Program-made: the position numbers and the translations under genes
Notes under the pieces: model-generated
Databases searched by the model: none
The model's input: only the letters and a program-made list of their open reading frames with translations
What the model was told of the DNA's origin: nothing
Assembly: GCA_947561585.1 (NCBI GenBank)
Contig: CANNZV010001180.1
Location: 109,262 to 173,261, forward strand
From: Caprella mutica
Taxonomy: Eukaryota; Arthropoda; Malacostraca; Amphipoda; Caprellidae
Length of the DNA stretch: 64,000 nucleotides
Reading direction: 5' to 3'
Shown here: piece by piece, positions 1-12,931 of the stretch
How the letters are laid out: each line of letters starts with the position of its first letter
Numbering within the stretch: position 1 is the first letter of the stretch

Positions 1-915
1 ACACATTCGCCGGAAAAAATTTGATTATTTAAAAAGGTAAACAAATTTATCTCATAAATCCAGATGAAATTACATACAGATGAACTTACATATAAGTGTA
101 TAAATTACTTTACAATATTCTACATAATTATTGGTTACACTGTATGGTATTTACGTTAACTTAATTAACTCATATAATGTTATTGCTGCATTATTTGTGA
201 CAGTTTATTAATTCTATGTTAAACCTATTTTCTGTGTACAATTATCAGTTACAGAAGAAAAAGAATTTTGCTTGTGTTAGTCTCACTTTATTTTTATCCT
301 TCTATTTACATTGTAGAATCAGTCTGCTACTGTGAGTCGCTCGTGAAGATTTCACTATACAGGGTGACCGACAAAAAATTCTACCAACTTTAAATTCGTA
401 TTTTTCAACATCTATTGAAGGTACTGTTAAAACAGATTTATTTCTAAGTTTTAAGAATATTCATATAACTATTCCTTTTATAAAATATTGACAATATGAA
501 GAAATGTATTTGATTACGAAAAGGAAATCAAAATCAATTTTGTTCAGCAACTCTCTTTAAAAAATAGAAAGTTTATGTTAAAATAAATGGATTAAATATA
601 AATTATTTAATAAATACTACTAAATTTATTTAGAAACTTTTATAATGGGACTAAGAACAAGCATTTATAAGGCATTAAAACCAGACAATTAATTACCGTT
701 TAATTTATAGTTAATAAAAAATTTGTTCAATTTTAAAAAATCATTATAAAGACAGAATTTTCAATAAACTTAAATTTTTGTAGCAAACCTTAGTCTGCTA
801 AACAAATTGTCCTATTTTCGGCGAATGTGTCGTTCAGCGAATATGTCGTGCGGTGAATGTGTCTTCGGCAAATATGTTTTCGGCGAATGTGTTTTCGGCG
901 AATTGACCTAGAACC
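1..915. mobile_element. Foldback-like element A, right part (left end outside window)
   Basis: The right end (about 818-915) is about six direct copies of a 15-bp unit close to TTTTCGGCGAATGTG, then the terminus TTGACCTAGAACC; read inward on the minus strand this begins GGTTCTAGGTCAATTCGCCG. The window opens with ACACATTCGCCGGAAAA, which is the same unit in the opposite orientation, so bases 1-15 belong to the left terminal repeat and the true left end lies upstream. The terminus and unit match elements at 3091-5333 and 42520-43286. No coding region is visible inside. The interior holds a relic of a THAP/P-like terminus (361-600). The left boundary and the target duplication cannot be checked. 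Confidence 0.6.
361..600. repeat. Relic end of the THAP/P-like element family
   Basis: This stretch (starting AGGGTGACCGACAAAAAATT) aligns by eye with both ends of the element at 12486-16945. Shared landmarks, in order, are a TTTCAACA box, an AGATTTATTTC box, TTTTATAAAATATTGA and a TTCAGCAACTC box. Only one end is recognisable, so it is a fragment, probably carried inside foldback-like element A. Confidence 0.45.
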
Positions 916-1189
916 ATTGTACGACCCAATGAATTAAGCATGTTAAAATGTTTACATACAGAGATAATTATAATTTCGATTTGCTCTATTTATTTAAATG
1001 TATTTATTTATATCATTACATAGCACAAATGGTTTGTAAAATTGTGATTATTGTTAAGTAGCGAGTTTTGTATAGTAGATAGACCCTTTACTCTATAAAA
1101 TATAAATGATAAGGGTAGATTTTCTCTTTGACTGCTGGAATTAATTTTTATACCTCGGTCATTTTATTTTCATTTTCTAAATATAAACT

Positions 1190-1770
1190 ACATGGGTATA
1201 TAAACTAAATATAAACTATATGGATATATAAGCAAAATATAAACTACATATATATATAAACCTCATGTATTTTTTTTATTGATATATAAACTGAATATAA
1301 ACTTCATGGATATAAAAACTAAATACAAACCTCATTGATATAAAAACTAAACATAAACTACATTGATATACATATAAACTAAATATAAACTACATGGATA
1401 TATAAACTAAATATAAACTACATGGATATATAAACTAAATATAAACTACATGGATATATAAACTAAATATAAACTACATGGATATATAAACTAAATATAA
1501 ACTACATGGATATATAAACTAAATAAAAACTACATGGATATATAAACTAAATAAAAACTACATGGATATATAAAGTAAATATAAACTACATGGATATAAG
1601 AACTAGATATAAACAACATGGATATAATAACTTAATATAAACTACATGGATATACAAACAAAATATAAACTACATGGATATGTATACTAGATATAAACTA
1701 CATAAATATACAAAATAATTATATATTACATGGATATATAAATAGATAAAAACTACATGGACATATTATT
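1190..1770. repeat. 28-bp minisatellite, about 20 copies
   Basis: Tandem copies of a 28-bp AT-rich unit containing ATAAACTACATGGATAT. The centre (1380-1600) is most regular and both edges decay by point changes. No coding sense and no terminal motifs flank it. Confidence 0.9.
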
Positions 1771-3081
1771 CTCTCTATAAATAATCTATATCGGACAAAG
1801 TGTTTCAATTAAATTTCTAATATTAAATTTAAAGGCTAGAAAATTGAAAATCCCACTCTCGGGACCTAATTCTGATAATCACAACAATTTTCATAACTCA
1901 TTAATCGGTACGATGAACTCTTTTGAAGTACAAAGTACTAAAAAGAACGAGAGCAATGTTGATGTAATTATTTGCCAACAATTAAAATCATTGAGTCGCA
2001 AGTGAGCTATAATTATGACACTGAATGTTGGTTTAACATTTTATTGATATAAATTGAAGAGCAAAAAAGGTAAATGATTTATCTACCAATTAGATCTTTT
2101 ATTCACTAATAACCAATTACTGGATGAAATATTTCCAATGAGAATTCTTACAGTCACAAAATTACGAAAGGTTATGTTTTGATCGGTAATATTTTGTTAA
2201 TTTGTAATTTTTTTATTCACATAACTGAAAAAGTATTCTACCAAATTGTCTGAAATTTAATTACATTTTGAGAGTGATCGGTTCGAAGGTTAAGGCAAAG
2301 GTATGCGCTCTACGAGTGCCCGATCTAGTTTTAAATTATGTTGGTTTGTGACTATAGAAATACATTAATTGAGTAGTTACCTATTCCTTCTACTCATAAA
2401 CATATTTTGATAATCATAAACCATCATTGCTTAAAATATAACTCATTGGAAGTTATCCGTCAGGTTATTAGTAACGAAAAATAATCATTCAATAATTCAC
2501 CTCCCTATCTAACATTTGTGGGTGAATTTTCTAAGTGGCAGATAGATCCCTTACCTTATCTTAGGGTTATGAAGTTCCTATTTTATCCATTACAAGTCCT
2601 TCAACTCCACCTCTTATTTTCGCTCTAATAACTAAGTTAAAATCAACTTCTGAGGCGCGAGAGAAGAAATAAAAAATTCAATTTCCTAATTTTGTTTCCC
2701 TGACTTCAGATTATTAAATTATTCATCGGGGTGGCAAGTTTGAATTTCTTTTATAGTTTATTTCTGCGAAATATATCCATTAATTTTATTATGCTGTTGT
2801 TTGGAAGTTTAATTTTTGATTATAATTAACTTAGGAATATGAAATGTAGAGCTGGTAGATTAAATTGAATTTCTTTCATGTTACAAAAAAATGATTACTA
2901 TGGGACTTAAAATTATTCTAAGTTATCGGAATGTTCCACTTGTTCGATCATATAGAAAGTAAATATATGATACCAAAGATAAATTAACTTACAAGGTTAT
3001 ACGCCTTGATACAAATTTTAAACTCTTCTGCGCATAAGCAAATACGCACATACGAATGCACAGATGTGTCCCTACAATATT
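1771..3081. other. AT-rich spacer, nothing recognised
   Basis: I find no open frame with recognisable protein similarity, no RNA gene and no clear repeat here. It ends at the 9-bp target duplication of the foldback-like element that starts at 3091. Confidence 0.5.
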
Positions 3082-3100
3082 AGATTACATGGCTCTAGGA

Positions 3101-4166
3101 CATCTGCCATGCGGACAACTGCCATACGGACAACTGCCATGCGGACAACTGCCATGCGGACAACTGCCATGCGGACAACTGCCATGCGGACAACTGCCAT
3201 GCGGACAACTGCCATGCAGACAACTGCCATGCAGACAACTGCCATGCAGACAACTGCCATGCAGATAACTGCCTTGCAGACAACTGCCATGCAGACAACT
3301 GCCATGCAGACAACTGCCATGCAGACAACTGCCATGCAGACAACTGCCATGCAGACAACTGCCATGCAGACAACTGCCATGCAGACAACTGCCATGCAGA
3401 CGACTGCCATGCAGACAACTGCCATGCAGACAACTGCCATGCAGACAACTGCCATGCAGACAACTGCCATGCAGACAACTGCCATGCAGACAACTGCCAT
3501 GCAGACAACTGCCATGCAGACAACTGCCATGCAGACAACTGCCATGCAGACAACTGCCATGCAGACAACTGCCATGCAGACAACTGCCATGCAGACAACT
3601 GCCATGCAGACAACTGCCATGCAGACAACTGCCATGCAGACAACTGCCATGCAGACAACTGCCATGCAGACAACTGCCATGCAGACAACTGCCATGCAGA
3701 CAACTGCCATGCAGACAACTGCCATGCAGACAACTGCCATGCAGACAACTGCCATGCAGACAACTGCCATGCAGACAACTGCCATGCAGACAACTGCCAT
3801 GCAGACAACTGCCATGCAGACAACTGCCATGCAGACAACTGCCATGCAGACAACTGCCATGCAGACAACTGCCATGCAGACAACTGCCATGCAGACAACT
3901 GCCATGCAGACAACTGCCATGCAGACAACTGCCATGCAGACAACTGCCATGCAGACAACTGCCATGCAGACAACTGCCATGCAGACAACTGCCATGCAGA
4001 CAACTGCCATGCAGACAACTGCCATGCAGACAACTGCCATGCAGACAACTGCCATGCAGACAACTGCCATGCAGACAACTGCCATGCAGACAACTGCCAT
4101 ACGGACAACTGCCATGTGGACAACTGCCATGCGACAAACTGCCATGCGGACAACTGCCATGCAATA
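3101..4166. repeat. 15-bp satellite array, about 70 copies (left terminal repeat of element B)
   Basis: Units are near-identical copies of CAACTGCCATGCRGA. The first eight or so and the last four carry CGGA, matching the right-hand terminal repeat; the long middle is almost uniformly CAGA, which indicates a recent expansion of one variant. The unit is a multiple of three and has no stop in several frames, so long repetitive open frames on both strands are artefacts. Confidence 0.95.
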
Positions 4167-5213
4167 TATTATAATTTTATTTTGGATAAATTGTAATGCG
4201 CTTGTAAACTTATTCTTTCTTGGAATTAATTTGATGAGAAGTACATTATCATTTTAACCTAAAATTTTATTATAAAAATGTTAATTGTATTGACTGAAAT
4301 TGCGAATGAAGAAGCATAGAAATAAATATTAAAGTAATACTAAATTTCTTCCTTTGTTAAAATCATTTTCTTTCGCGTTTAACACCTTTTAACACTTGCT
4401 TTTCAAACATTTCAGAATACAAAGAACAGTACAAACATAAGCTTTACAGGTTAAAATTTCCAGTGAGTGTGAATTTGGCATCTTATTATTTAAGAGTTAC
4501 TTTCACACAACACTGGGCATATATGAGTTAACTAAAATGTTGATTTGTTAAAAGTATAATAAGAAATTAAAAAAAAAAACATATTTCAGTAACAATAATT
4601 ATTCAGGTATTTTAATTGACACTTTTGAAATATTTATATAAGACATGTAATGCATGGATTAGAACGATAGAAAAACAAATTCATATTTCATAGTTACTGA
4701 GTAAAGAATTCTTTGTAGGAAATTTTGTAACATAGAAATAAGGTAATTACACTACTCCAGTTTCTAATTCTGAATCTAACAACAAAGTTAGTTTTTCACA
4801 AATAAAAAAATGTTAATTAACCCACTGAAAAAATATTTATTAATAAGATGCAAAATCACACTCACTGGAAATTTTGAATGTTTGAAATTTTGAAAAGAAA
4901 AAAAATGAAAAGAAATTTTTGAACCTATTGATTTTAACCTTTTTGTCAAACATTTGAATGTTTAAGGGGCTAAAAGTGTTGAATGTTAAAGAAAATGATT
5001 TCAGCATACTTCAACTTTATATTCTGAATTTACAGTCAATATTAATTTTTATACTTCTTCATGCACGATTTTGAACTATACGATTAATATTATTATACTT
5101 AATTTTTAGGTTAAGATAATAATATTCTTCATAACAAATTAATTTCATGAAAGGTTAAGTTTACAATCGCATTACAAATCACCCAAAATAAAATTACAAT
5201 ATATTGCATGGCA

Positions 5214-5330
5214 GTTGTTCGCATGGCAGTTTGTCGCATGGCAGTTGTCCGCTATGGCAGTTGTCCGCATGGCAATCATCCGCATGGCAGTCATCCGCAT
5301 GGCAGTTGTCCGCATGGCAGTTGTCCGTAG
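5214..5330. repeat. 15-bp inverted terminal repeat, unexpanded copy (right end of element B)
   Basis: About eight degenerate copies of the same 15-bp unit in opposite orientation to the left array, with irregular units (ATCATCC, TTTGTCG) and one inserted base. It is the unexpanded counterpart of 3101-4166. Confidence 0.85.
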
Positions 5331-5342
5331 ACCAGATTACAT

Positions 5343-8022
5343 ACTTTATATATGTACTATATACAGCGGGTTAAACACTTTTTCATAGCATCCATACACT
5401 GCACAAACAACCGTGGACAAATCCTTATTTACTATTAACCCAGCAAATCCCTATATATTATTAAACCAACTATTTAACCAACTGTATAGTATATAGAGTA
5501 TCTAATGTAATATTGCAGGGTACATCTGTGAGTACGTATGTTCGTATTTAGACTAAAACCTTGTATCTAGGCATTTAGTATACCTTTTAAGATGATATAT
5601 CTTGAGGATAATAAAGGCAATGCTGAATTCAGCCAGTTTAGTCAAATAAAAGGAAATTAAAGCATTCGATTCTAAAAAGAATGAATAACATACCTTGTTT
5701 ATATGTAGAAATAGTTATCCCGGGTCATCGAAGCGTCTTTCACAGCAAAACTGTAACTCATCTTGCTAAGAACCTGCGCAATACTCTACCTTGTAGTTAA
5801 TATACCTTGATGATACCTGTTATTTAACTTTTGTTTTGATTGGAATTCATGATACCCGCAGGTTTTTAGGATACTATATAAAATATAATTAAATAACATT
5901 AATTGTTTTTAATTGTTTTTTCATATAAAGGGAGATCCATAACTGTTATTACCCTTTTCATTAGCTAATATAATAAGGAATAATAAACCTATAATATTGA
6001 AATAAGTACAATTTGAAGGAATTCATCTAAGAGATTTGTGTACCATAGGTTTTAAAAATTATGTCGATTTAATGATGGCCGTACTTTTCTCTACAAAGGA
6101 TAGTTCATTTCACGGTTTGGATTACCTACTCATTTCTTCTCAATAGTGAAAATGAATTATTTATTCAGAACGTAAGTTTTAAGATGAAGCACACATTAAT
6201 TTATGAGGGAATGTTAATTGACAGAATTTTAGGATTTCGAGTACCGAAAACCTAAGGATACGAATGTTTTGAGTGAAACCGTGAATAAGAACTTTAATTT
6301 TCTTTGTGTATAATTTAAAAGATAACAAGTTTGTTTGAATACTCTAGGTTTCTTAGTTTTCGTTTTATTAAATTTTTTATTATTATATTTTCAGATGTAT
6401 GATTGGAAATGTCGAACTATCCGGTAACTCTGAACTTACTCTACCATATATATTAATGAGTTCATTTAAAAAAGGTTTCGCTCTTCAATTGGATATGAAT
6501 ATTGACTATTGGGATAGGAAGGCAATATTGAATGGCATATTTTGAGTCACTGTTGACATTCACTCAATGTCATGTAAACAGTTATACCCTTGAAAAATAT
6601 GGTGGGGGCCATAGAAGATTAAGTGTAGACTCTCCTCTAATCATCCGTAGCCCCACCATAACTCATTTTATGGGTTTAAGAAGCATAATTAATTTAAATT
6701 GAAATCATTGAACACTTTTTACTATTTTTTGTAATTTATTAATTTGTTTCTTTCTTTGAAATCTTGAATTGAAGCGAAAAGAAATCTACCAAAAAAATGA
6801 ACATTCTTCTGATTTTTATTTGAATCGCTAAATTTAACTGTGCTAATCGAATAATTCAATGTCCAAATTTTGACTAATTTAAAGCAATATATAGTAGAGC
6901 TAATATTATTTTAGATACAAAAAAGTCTTCAAAATATTCAACAAATTAGTAAAGAGAATAAAAACATATAAGATCTATTATAACCAAATTTATTTAATTT
7001 CTTTCATAACATTTTTATATTCTCTTTTGATGAATCTTTTATTTTCTAGAGAATATTTGCCGCTAATTTCCTAATTGAAATGTCGAGAACTCTTCAAATG
7101 TTAATGAATTCAGAGACTAAATTTCAAGTGCTTTAATTGGTATCATTCGGTAAAATAAAAGGCATGACTTTTAACGGAAATAAAGCGATATTGACTAGCT
7201 ATCTACGAGGATTTTTAGGCCATTTATCATCTATATGATATTAAATTGAATATTTTGATCGATATATTAGTTAGATTAAATAATATCAGTATATTTTTTT
7301 CAAAATTCAAGTGTGAGAATCACGTAAAAATGATTTTAAAAAATATAATTTTACATTTTATTTGGTTACTAGTGTACTTTTCTGCTAAAAATAACTGGTT
7401 ATTAATAATGTTTACATTGATGTAACTGTAACATAATAATCCACACATGGTTGGTCTCTTCATAATTAATTATTTAATGATTAAAGATAATTATAACATA
7501 GCATGCAGGGTTTAAGTTCTTATCGAATTTGATTATTTTTCTGCCTTGACTGATATATTTCTAAGATGATATGTATATTACGATTGAATTGAAATATTGG
7601 AATTAAAATGGTATAGCAATATATTCCCGTGCGTATCAAGTATGGCTACATTCTTTCTTGGGACACGGAATACATATATATGTACATATACCGTATATAT
7701 TAACTTTACATCGTTCTTTATTATATAGAGACACATTATTTAACCTGCATGTACCATGGTTAATGTTTAAAATCACGAATGAAAATGTTATAAATTCAAT
7801 ATATTTTTCATTTATGATTGAAAATATGTAACTTTCTGATAACTAAAAAATGGAAATTTCTATTTTAATAGTCATATTTGTATTTTTAAATATGATATCC
7901 CATGGAAATTCACATGCGTTACGCAAATCGGATCTAATTTTTTGACATTTTACCCTGTATCTCACTTTTCAAACCACCATGTACAGTACAAAAATGTAAA
8001 ACTATTTCAAACAGATTTTGTA
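5343..8022. other. AT-rich spacer with minor hairpins
   Basis: No gene is recognised. Near 6405-6440 is a sequence resembling one end of the small GGGTAA hairpin element family (GTCGAACTATCCGGTAACTC then GAACTTACTCTA), without a clear partner end. A 62-base hairpin lies at 6598-6659. Confidence 0.45.
6598..6659. repeat. Short isolated inverted repeat
   Basis: Arms begin TATGGTGGGG on both strands and include a GATGATTA / GAAGATTA block around a loop of roughly 14 bases. The arms differ at several positions. It could be a very short transposon relic or chance; no target duplication is evident. Confidence 0.4.
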
Positions 8023-9265
8023 AAGAACATACAACACATTCCAACACATCTTGTACTGAACACACAACTCATTCCAACACATCTTGTACCTAACACACAA
8101 CTCATTCCAACACATCTTGTACAGAGCGCACAACTCATTCCAACACATCTTGTACAGAACACACAACTCATTCCAACACATCTTCTACAGAACACACAAC
8201 TCATTCAAACACATCTTGTACTTAACACACAACTCATTCCAACACATCTTGTACTGAACACACAACTCATTCGAACACATCTTGTACTGAACACACAACT
8301 CATTCCAACACATCTTCTACAGAACACACAACTCATTCCAACACATTTTGTACTGAACACACAACTCATTCGAACACATATTGTACTGAACACACAACTC
8401 ATTCGAACACATCTTGTACTGAACACACAACTCATTCGAACACATCTTGTACTGAACACACAACTCATTCGAACACATCTTGTACTGAACACACAACTCA
8501 TTCGAACACATCTTGTACCTAACACACAACTCATTCGAACACATCTTGTACTGAACACACAACTCATTCGAACACATCTTGTACTGAACACACAACTCAT
8601 TCGAACACATCTTGTACCTAACACACAACTCATTCGAACACATCTTGTACTGAACACACAACTCATTCGAACACATCTTGTACTGAACACACAACTCATT
8701 CCAAAACATCTTCTACAGAAAACACAACTCATTCGAACACATCTTGTACTTAACACACAACTCATTCGAACACATCTTGTACTGAACACACAACTCATTC
8801 CAACACATCTTCTACAGAACACACATCTCATTCGAACACATCATGTACTGAACACACAACTCATTCCAACACATCTTGTACTGAACACACAACTCATTCC
8901 AACACATCTTCTACAGAACACACATCTCATTCGAACACATCTTGTACTGAACACACAACTCATTCGAACACATCTTGTACTGAACACACAACTCATTCGA
9001 ACACATCTTGTACTTAACACACAACTCATTCCAACACATCATGTACTGAACACACAACTCATTCCAACACATCTTGTACTGAACACACAACTCATTCGAA
9101 CACATCTTGTACTTAACACACAACTCATTCCAACACATCTTGTACTGAACACACAACTCATTCGAACACATCTTGTACTTAACACACAACTCATTCCAAC
9201 ACATCTTGTACTGAACACACAACTCATTCGAACACATCTTGTACAGAACACACAACTCATTCAAT
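8023..9265. repeat. 33-bp minisatellite, about 37 copies
   Basis: Units contain CTCATTCNAACACATCTTGT followed by AC(T/A)(G/T)AACACACAA. Variants at the TTCC/TTCG and TGTACTG/CTACAG positions occur in runs, which suggests local block duplications. The unit is 11 codons long without stops, so the 447-codon open frame and its antisense counterparts come from the repeat and are not genes. Confidence 0.93.
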
Positions 9266-9780
9266 CGTTTCATTGCCGGTCATAGAGTCTTAGAATGTGA
9301 ATCCAATAGTGGATAATGATGCAATCATTGCAATATCTAAGCGCTAGATAAGGTCCATGCATCTGTTATTATTCGCATCCTACATTAAAGAGAGGAATAT
9401 TGAATGAAACAGTATATTTTATAATTTTAGATTATAATTCAATATCATGTTAATTTAAAACATATAATTGTTGTGAATGTTTGAAGCAATTTAATAAATT
9501 ACGCTTCATGATAAAAATAATTCTATTTTAGATAGTATGATAGAATCACGGCACTGTACATATACTGTATAAAGTATATTTACATTATATGTAAGTTTTT
9601 AAATAATTTGTATTGACTGTGCAGAGTGCGGAGAAAGTCCCCAATCAAATTTTATTTTTCAAATTAAAGATATTATTTATTTACTAAATTTATCCATTTA
9701 TATTTCATTCTCTTCCTATAATCATATACTTTAATGTTCCAGGTCTAAATTAAAATAAATTTACATTGTATTTTGTAAAA
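9266..9780. other. Spacer upstream of mariner pseudogene
   Basis: AT-rich sequence with no recognised gene. Part of it is presumably the 5' end of the mariner element, but I could not identify matching terminal inverted repeats on the two sides of the pseudogene. Confidence 0.4.
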
Positions 9781-10766
9781 ATGAGTCAACGTGAGGCTAT
9801 TATTCAGCTACACTGCACGGGGAAGACAAACCCAGAGATTGTAAAGCTGTTAAAAGCAGCGAAATCGACAGTTGGGGATGCTGTTAAACGCTACTAAGAA
9901 CTGGAGACAACAGGTGATCGATCCAAGTGTGGACGACCTCGCAATACATGCACTCCAACCAAAATCAAAGTCATTAGGGACCGGATAAGGAGGAACCCCA
10001 AGCGAAGCATGAGAAAGATGGCTAAGGGTATGTATATTGACAAAAAAAGTGTGAGAACCATCGTCAGAGAAGACCTCAAGTTGTCCACCTTCAAAATGAC
10101 CAACATGCAACAGCTCACGGACTTGCAGAAACAGAAGAGGCTGGACTGGACAGATCAACGATTCTTCTGAATGTAATGAAAGATGGCACGTAGGCTGAAG
10201 AGATCGTCTTTTCAGATGAAAAAATGTTCACTGTGGAGGCCAAATTCAACTCCCAGAACGACAGAATTTTGGCAAAAAGTGCTGACAGTATCCCTCCATC
10301 CGTAAAGACTGTTTTTCGTCGCCAAAAGCCTGCCTCTGTGATGGTTTGGTCTGCCATCTCTGAAAGTTGGAGATCTCCTCTCATTTTCGTCAAAGAAGGC
10401 GGTAAAGTTAACGCAAAATCGTATATTGAGAGTATTTTGACTCCAGGACAAGTTGAGATAAAGAAGCACTTCAAGGACATGCCTTTTACCTTTCAGGATT
10501 GGTGTGAGCGTCACTTTCCTGCGTTTTGGAGGAAGGAATTGTGGCCTCCTTCATCGACTAACCTGAATCCACTGGACTTTTGTGTGAGGTCCATCTTGGA
10601 GAAGGAAGCCTGCACCACAGCTCATGATAGTACGGAAACTCTGAAGAAGTCCTTCTGTCTACAATGGGCCAAAGTTCCCCAAGAAACGTCCCGTGCCGCA
10701 GTAAAAAGCTTCAGAGGTAGACTCGAGAGAGTAATCGCCGCCAATGGTGGTCATATTGAAAAGTAA
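9781..10766 (+). pseudogene. mariner-type transposase, broken
   Basis: The reading starts MSQREAIIQLHCTGKTNPEIV, a helix-turn-helix DNA-binding start, and the 3' half (from 10224) carries mariner landmarks: FSDEKMF with the first catalytic Asp, MVWSAIS, WPPS..LNPLDF with the third catalytic position (Asp), and the C-terminal FRGRLERVIAANGGHIEK. An intact enzyme of this family cuts and pastes its element at TA sites. This copy is dead: a stop near 9895, a frameshift around 10160, a stop just before the AEEIVFSDEK segment, and loss of roughly 14 codons between FTFQ and WCERHF that should hold the second catalytic Asp. It looks like a Tc1/mariner subgroup with a DDxD triad (established family pattern), but the subgroup is inference. 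No terminal repeats were recognised. Confidence 0.85.
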
Positions 10767-11946
10767 TTGGTAGAACTGTTAAATGGGTTTATTGAGATAT
10801 TGTGTGATAAATTTTTGTTTTATTTCAACCATCACAACAACTCATTAAATTAACCTTTTAACACTCCTAGTGGAATACTATTTGTATTGACTGTAAACAG
10901 ACATTGTATATGAATGTTTTCCCCCTCAAGAATTCATTCCAATATTATTTGTATGTTTTGTAAAGACGAATGACTTTGCTGTTCATGAAAAATATACATT
11001 CAAAATAAAAAAAAGGCGCAATCTTTTATTTATCTGAAAATAGCTGAAACATTGAAATTATATATTTCCTTTCGGAAACAATATTCAGATGTGTATCGGA
11101 TTCCTATGAATATACACAGCTATTTGACATATTATATACCCCGATAGCTGGTTGAAATATATGGAATAAATATTACTGTGAATTATAATATATATTGCTC
11201 AATATGAAATCTATAATGATTCATTTAACTTAAACTAATATCCGAATTAAATGCCTGTCAGTAATTGAAATATATTGAATTTTCAAATAAATATTGAAAA
11301 TTTTTATAGTGTCTATTCTTACAAAATCTATAATGATTTATGTAACTTAAACTAAAATCCGATTTACAACGCTCGAATCCCTGTCATTTTACTCATGTCT
11401 TCGAAATGAAGAGCCTTGTGAATACTCCTGGAAGTTCGAAACAAGAAAAAGAGCAATTCAATGAACAGGAGTAATCCCTTTCTTGACGCTCTTCTTCTCA
11501 TTTCATTGTACTTCAATCACAGAAGTTATAATGGACTTTGCAGTCTGAGAGTTTATGAGACTACCATCAGATGCATTTGCTACAAAAACCAAAACTCGAT
11601 TTAAATTAACATGGATTCGCATGCCTTTGGTAGATGAATTTTGTGAACACTTTATAAGAATATTCGATTTCTCTCTGTTTTTCACGGTTTAATGAATGGA
11701 AAGCAAATTTGCAGTCTATACTAGCGTTTCAAGCTCCTTCCATTCATTTAACCGTAATTAATTGAAGAGGCGTTATCTGGGCTTTGAAAACGCGGTGTTT
11801 TAACTGCTAGTATAAAATAGGTCTTAGAATATAATATACGTCTTCATCTGGCACTTAACTTGGAAAGATACTCAGACTGAATCTTTTTATGTGCTTCTCA
11901 AACCGATCTCTACCGACCCTTGGATCTTTGAACTGATCTGTTCGAT
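10767..11946. other. AT-rich spacer with a local direct duplication
   Basis: No gene is recognised. A block of about 45 bases (AAATCTATAATGATT...) at about 11206-11252 recurs with changes at about 11324-11370. The region otherwise shows nothing I can assign. Confidence 0.45.
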
Positions 11947-12104
11947 CCCAGGCAAGAAGGATTTATGCATGCGATAAAAGGGAATATCCTATATAGACGA
12001 AAGAAGGATTTATTCATGGGATATAGATGGAGTATCCCAGGCAAGAAGGTTTTATTCCATGTATATTACTTTATAATCGCATGAATAAATCCTTCTTATC
12101 CGGG
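11947..12104. mobile_element. Small hairpin element with CCCAGG end
   Basis: The left end reads CCCAGGCAAGAAGGATTTAT and the right end, read inward, starts CCCGGATAAGAAGGATTTAT; the arms continue through ATGCGAT. There is an internal third copy of CCCAGGCAAGAAGG at about 12040. Length is 158 bases with no coding potential. The CCCAGG terminus is shared with the large elements at 19735 and 50307, but internal sequence differs, so a family link is only a suggestion. Confidence 0.55.
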
Positions 12105-12931
12105 ACCATTGTATGAAAATAGCCTGGAAGATCGAGGAGCCTCGATAGTTGGTTCTCTCTTTCTCATTATTTATTTTATGTTTTGATTATTTTGGTTACT
12201 TGTCTCCATTGGTGTCTACACAAGAAGTTGTTTTGCCATGATGTAGAGGTATTTATCGTAGGGAATATCCGACGATAGACTGAATATTTAATAAATAACG
12301 ATTGGATTATCGTCAATTCATTTGAGAGATGATATTTTTATCACCAATTATTATTACAGATTGAAATTCGACAGGATCCCTCTTAATCTTCCATTGTCCG
12401 ACCATAAATTTATTCTTATGATATTATATAAAGTATAGCATTATTACATAGCCTTATAGATATTGTTCAATCGATGATATAGTTGGTGTCCCTAGAAAAA
12501 GTGTACTCAAATTAAAATTAGCATATTTCAACAACTACTCAAGGTACGGTTTTATTATAAGGTACAGATTCAACCCTTCCTCGTCCCCAATCAAACTTTC
12601 ATAAAGCTCTTCTCATTTTTCATAGTATTATAACGATTTTGGGTTGTGAAATTGATTTTGCGCTAATAGTCAGCAAACGGACAATGAAGTAAGGTCATGC
12701 AAAAAAAAATATTTTTATTAGAAGACAAACCTATAATAAAACAGATTTATTTCCATGTATTACCAGCATTCAAAAACTTATCCTTTTTATAAAATATTGA
12801 TAATCTGGAGAAATGGGATTAGGTATAGAATCGAAGGTACAAATTGAAATTTTAACAAGGGTTTATAAGGTCACAAGAGGACAGGTAGTAGGATGTGAAA
12901 ATAAAATCAAATTTGTACAGCAACTCATGGC

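Larger units (their letters stand above)
3091..5333. mobile_element. Foldback-like element B, complete, 9-bp target duplication
   Basis: The element is flanked by the direct duplication AGATTACAT (3082-3090 and 5334-5342). It begins GGCTCTAGGACA and its other end, read inward, begins GGTCTACGGACAACTGCC. Both termini run into copies of the unit GGACAACTGCCATGC in inverted orientation. Inside the repeats the two arms stay alignable: 4163-4262 pairs with 5115-5215, 4360-4405 with 4965-5010, and 4445-4490 with 4845-4890, so the element folds back on itself around position 4670-4690. It has no coding capacity. This is the architecture of Drosophila FB/Galileo foldback elements, which belong to the P superfamily. 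Assignment to that superfamily here is inference from architecture and target-duplication length. Confidence 0.8.

Noticed and set aside
2279..2330. tRNA-like stretch with GGTTCGAAGG
   Set aside because: No cloverleaf can be formed around it by eye; acceptor and anticodon arms are missing.
3056..4257. Long open frames on both strands in the 15-bp array
   Set aside because: The unit is divisible by three and lacks stops in several frames; no start context, domain or codon bias independent of the repeat.
7942..9285. 447-codon open frame and antisense frames in the 33-bp array
   Set aside because: Eleven-codon repeat without stops; all frames repeat trivially and none resembles a known repeat protein.
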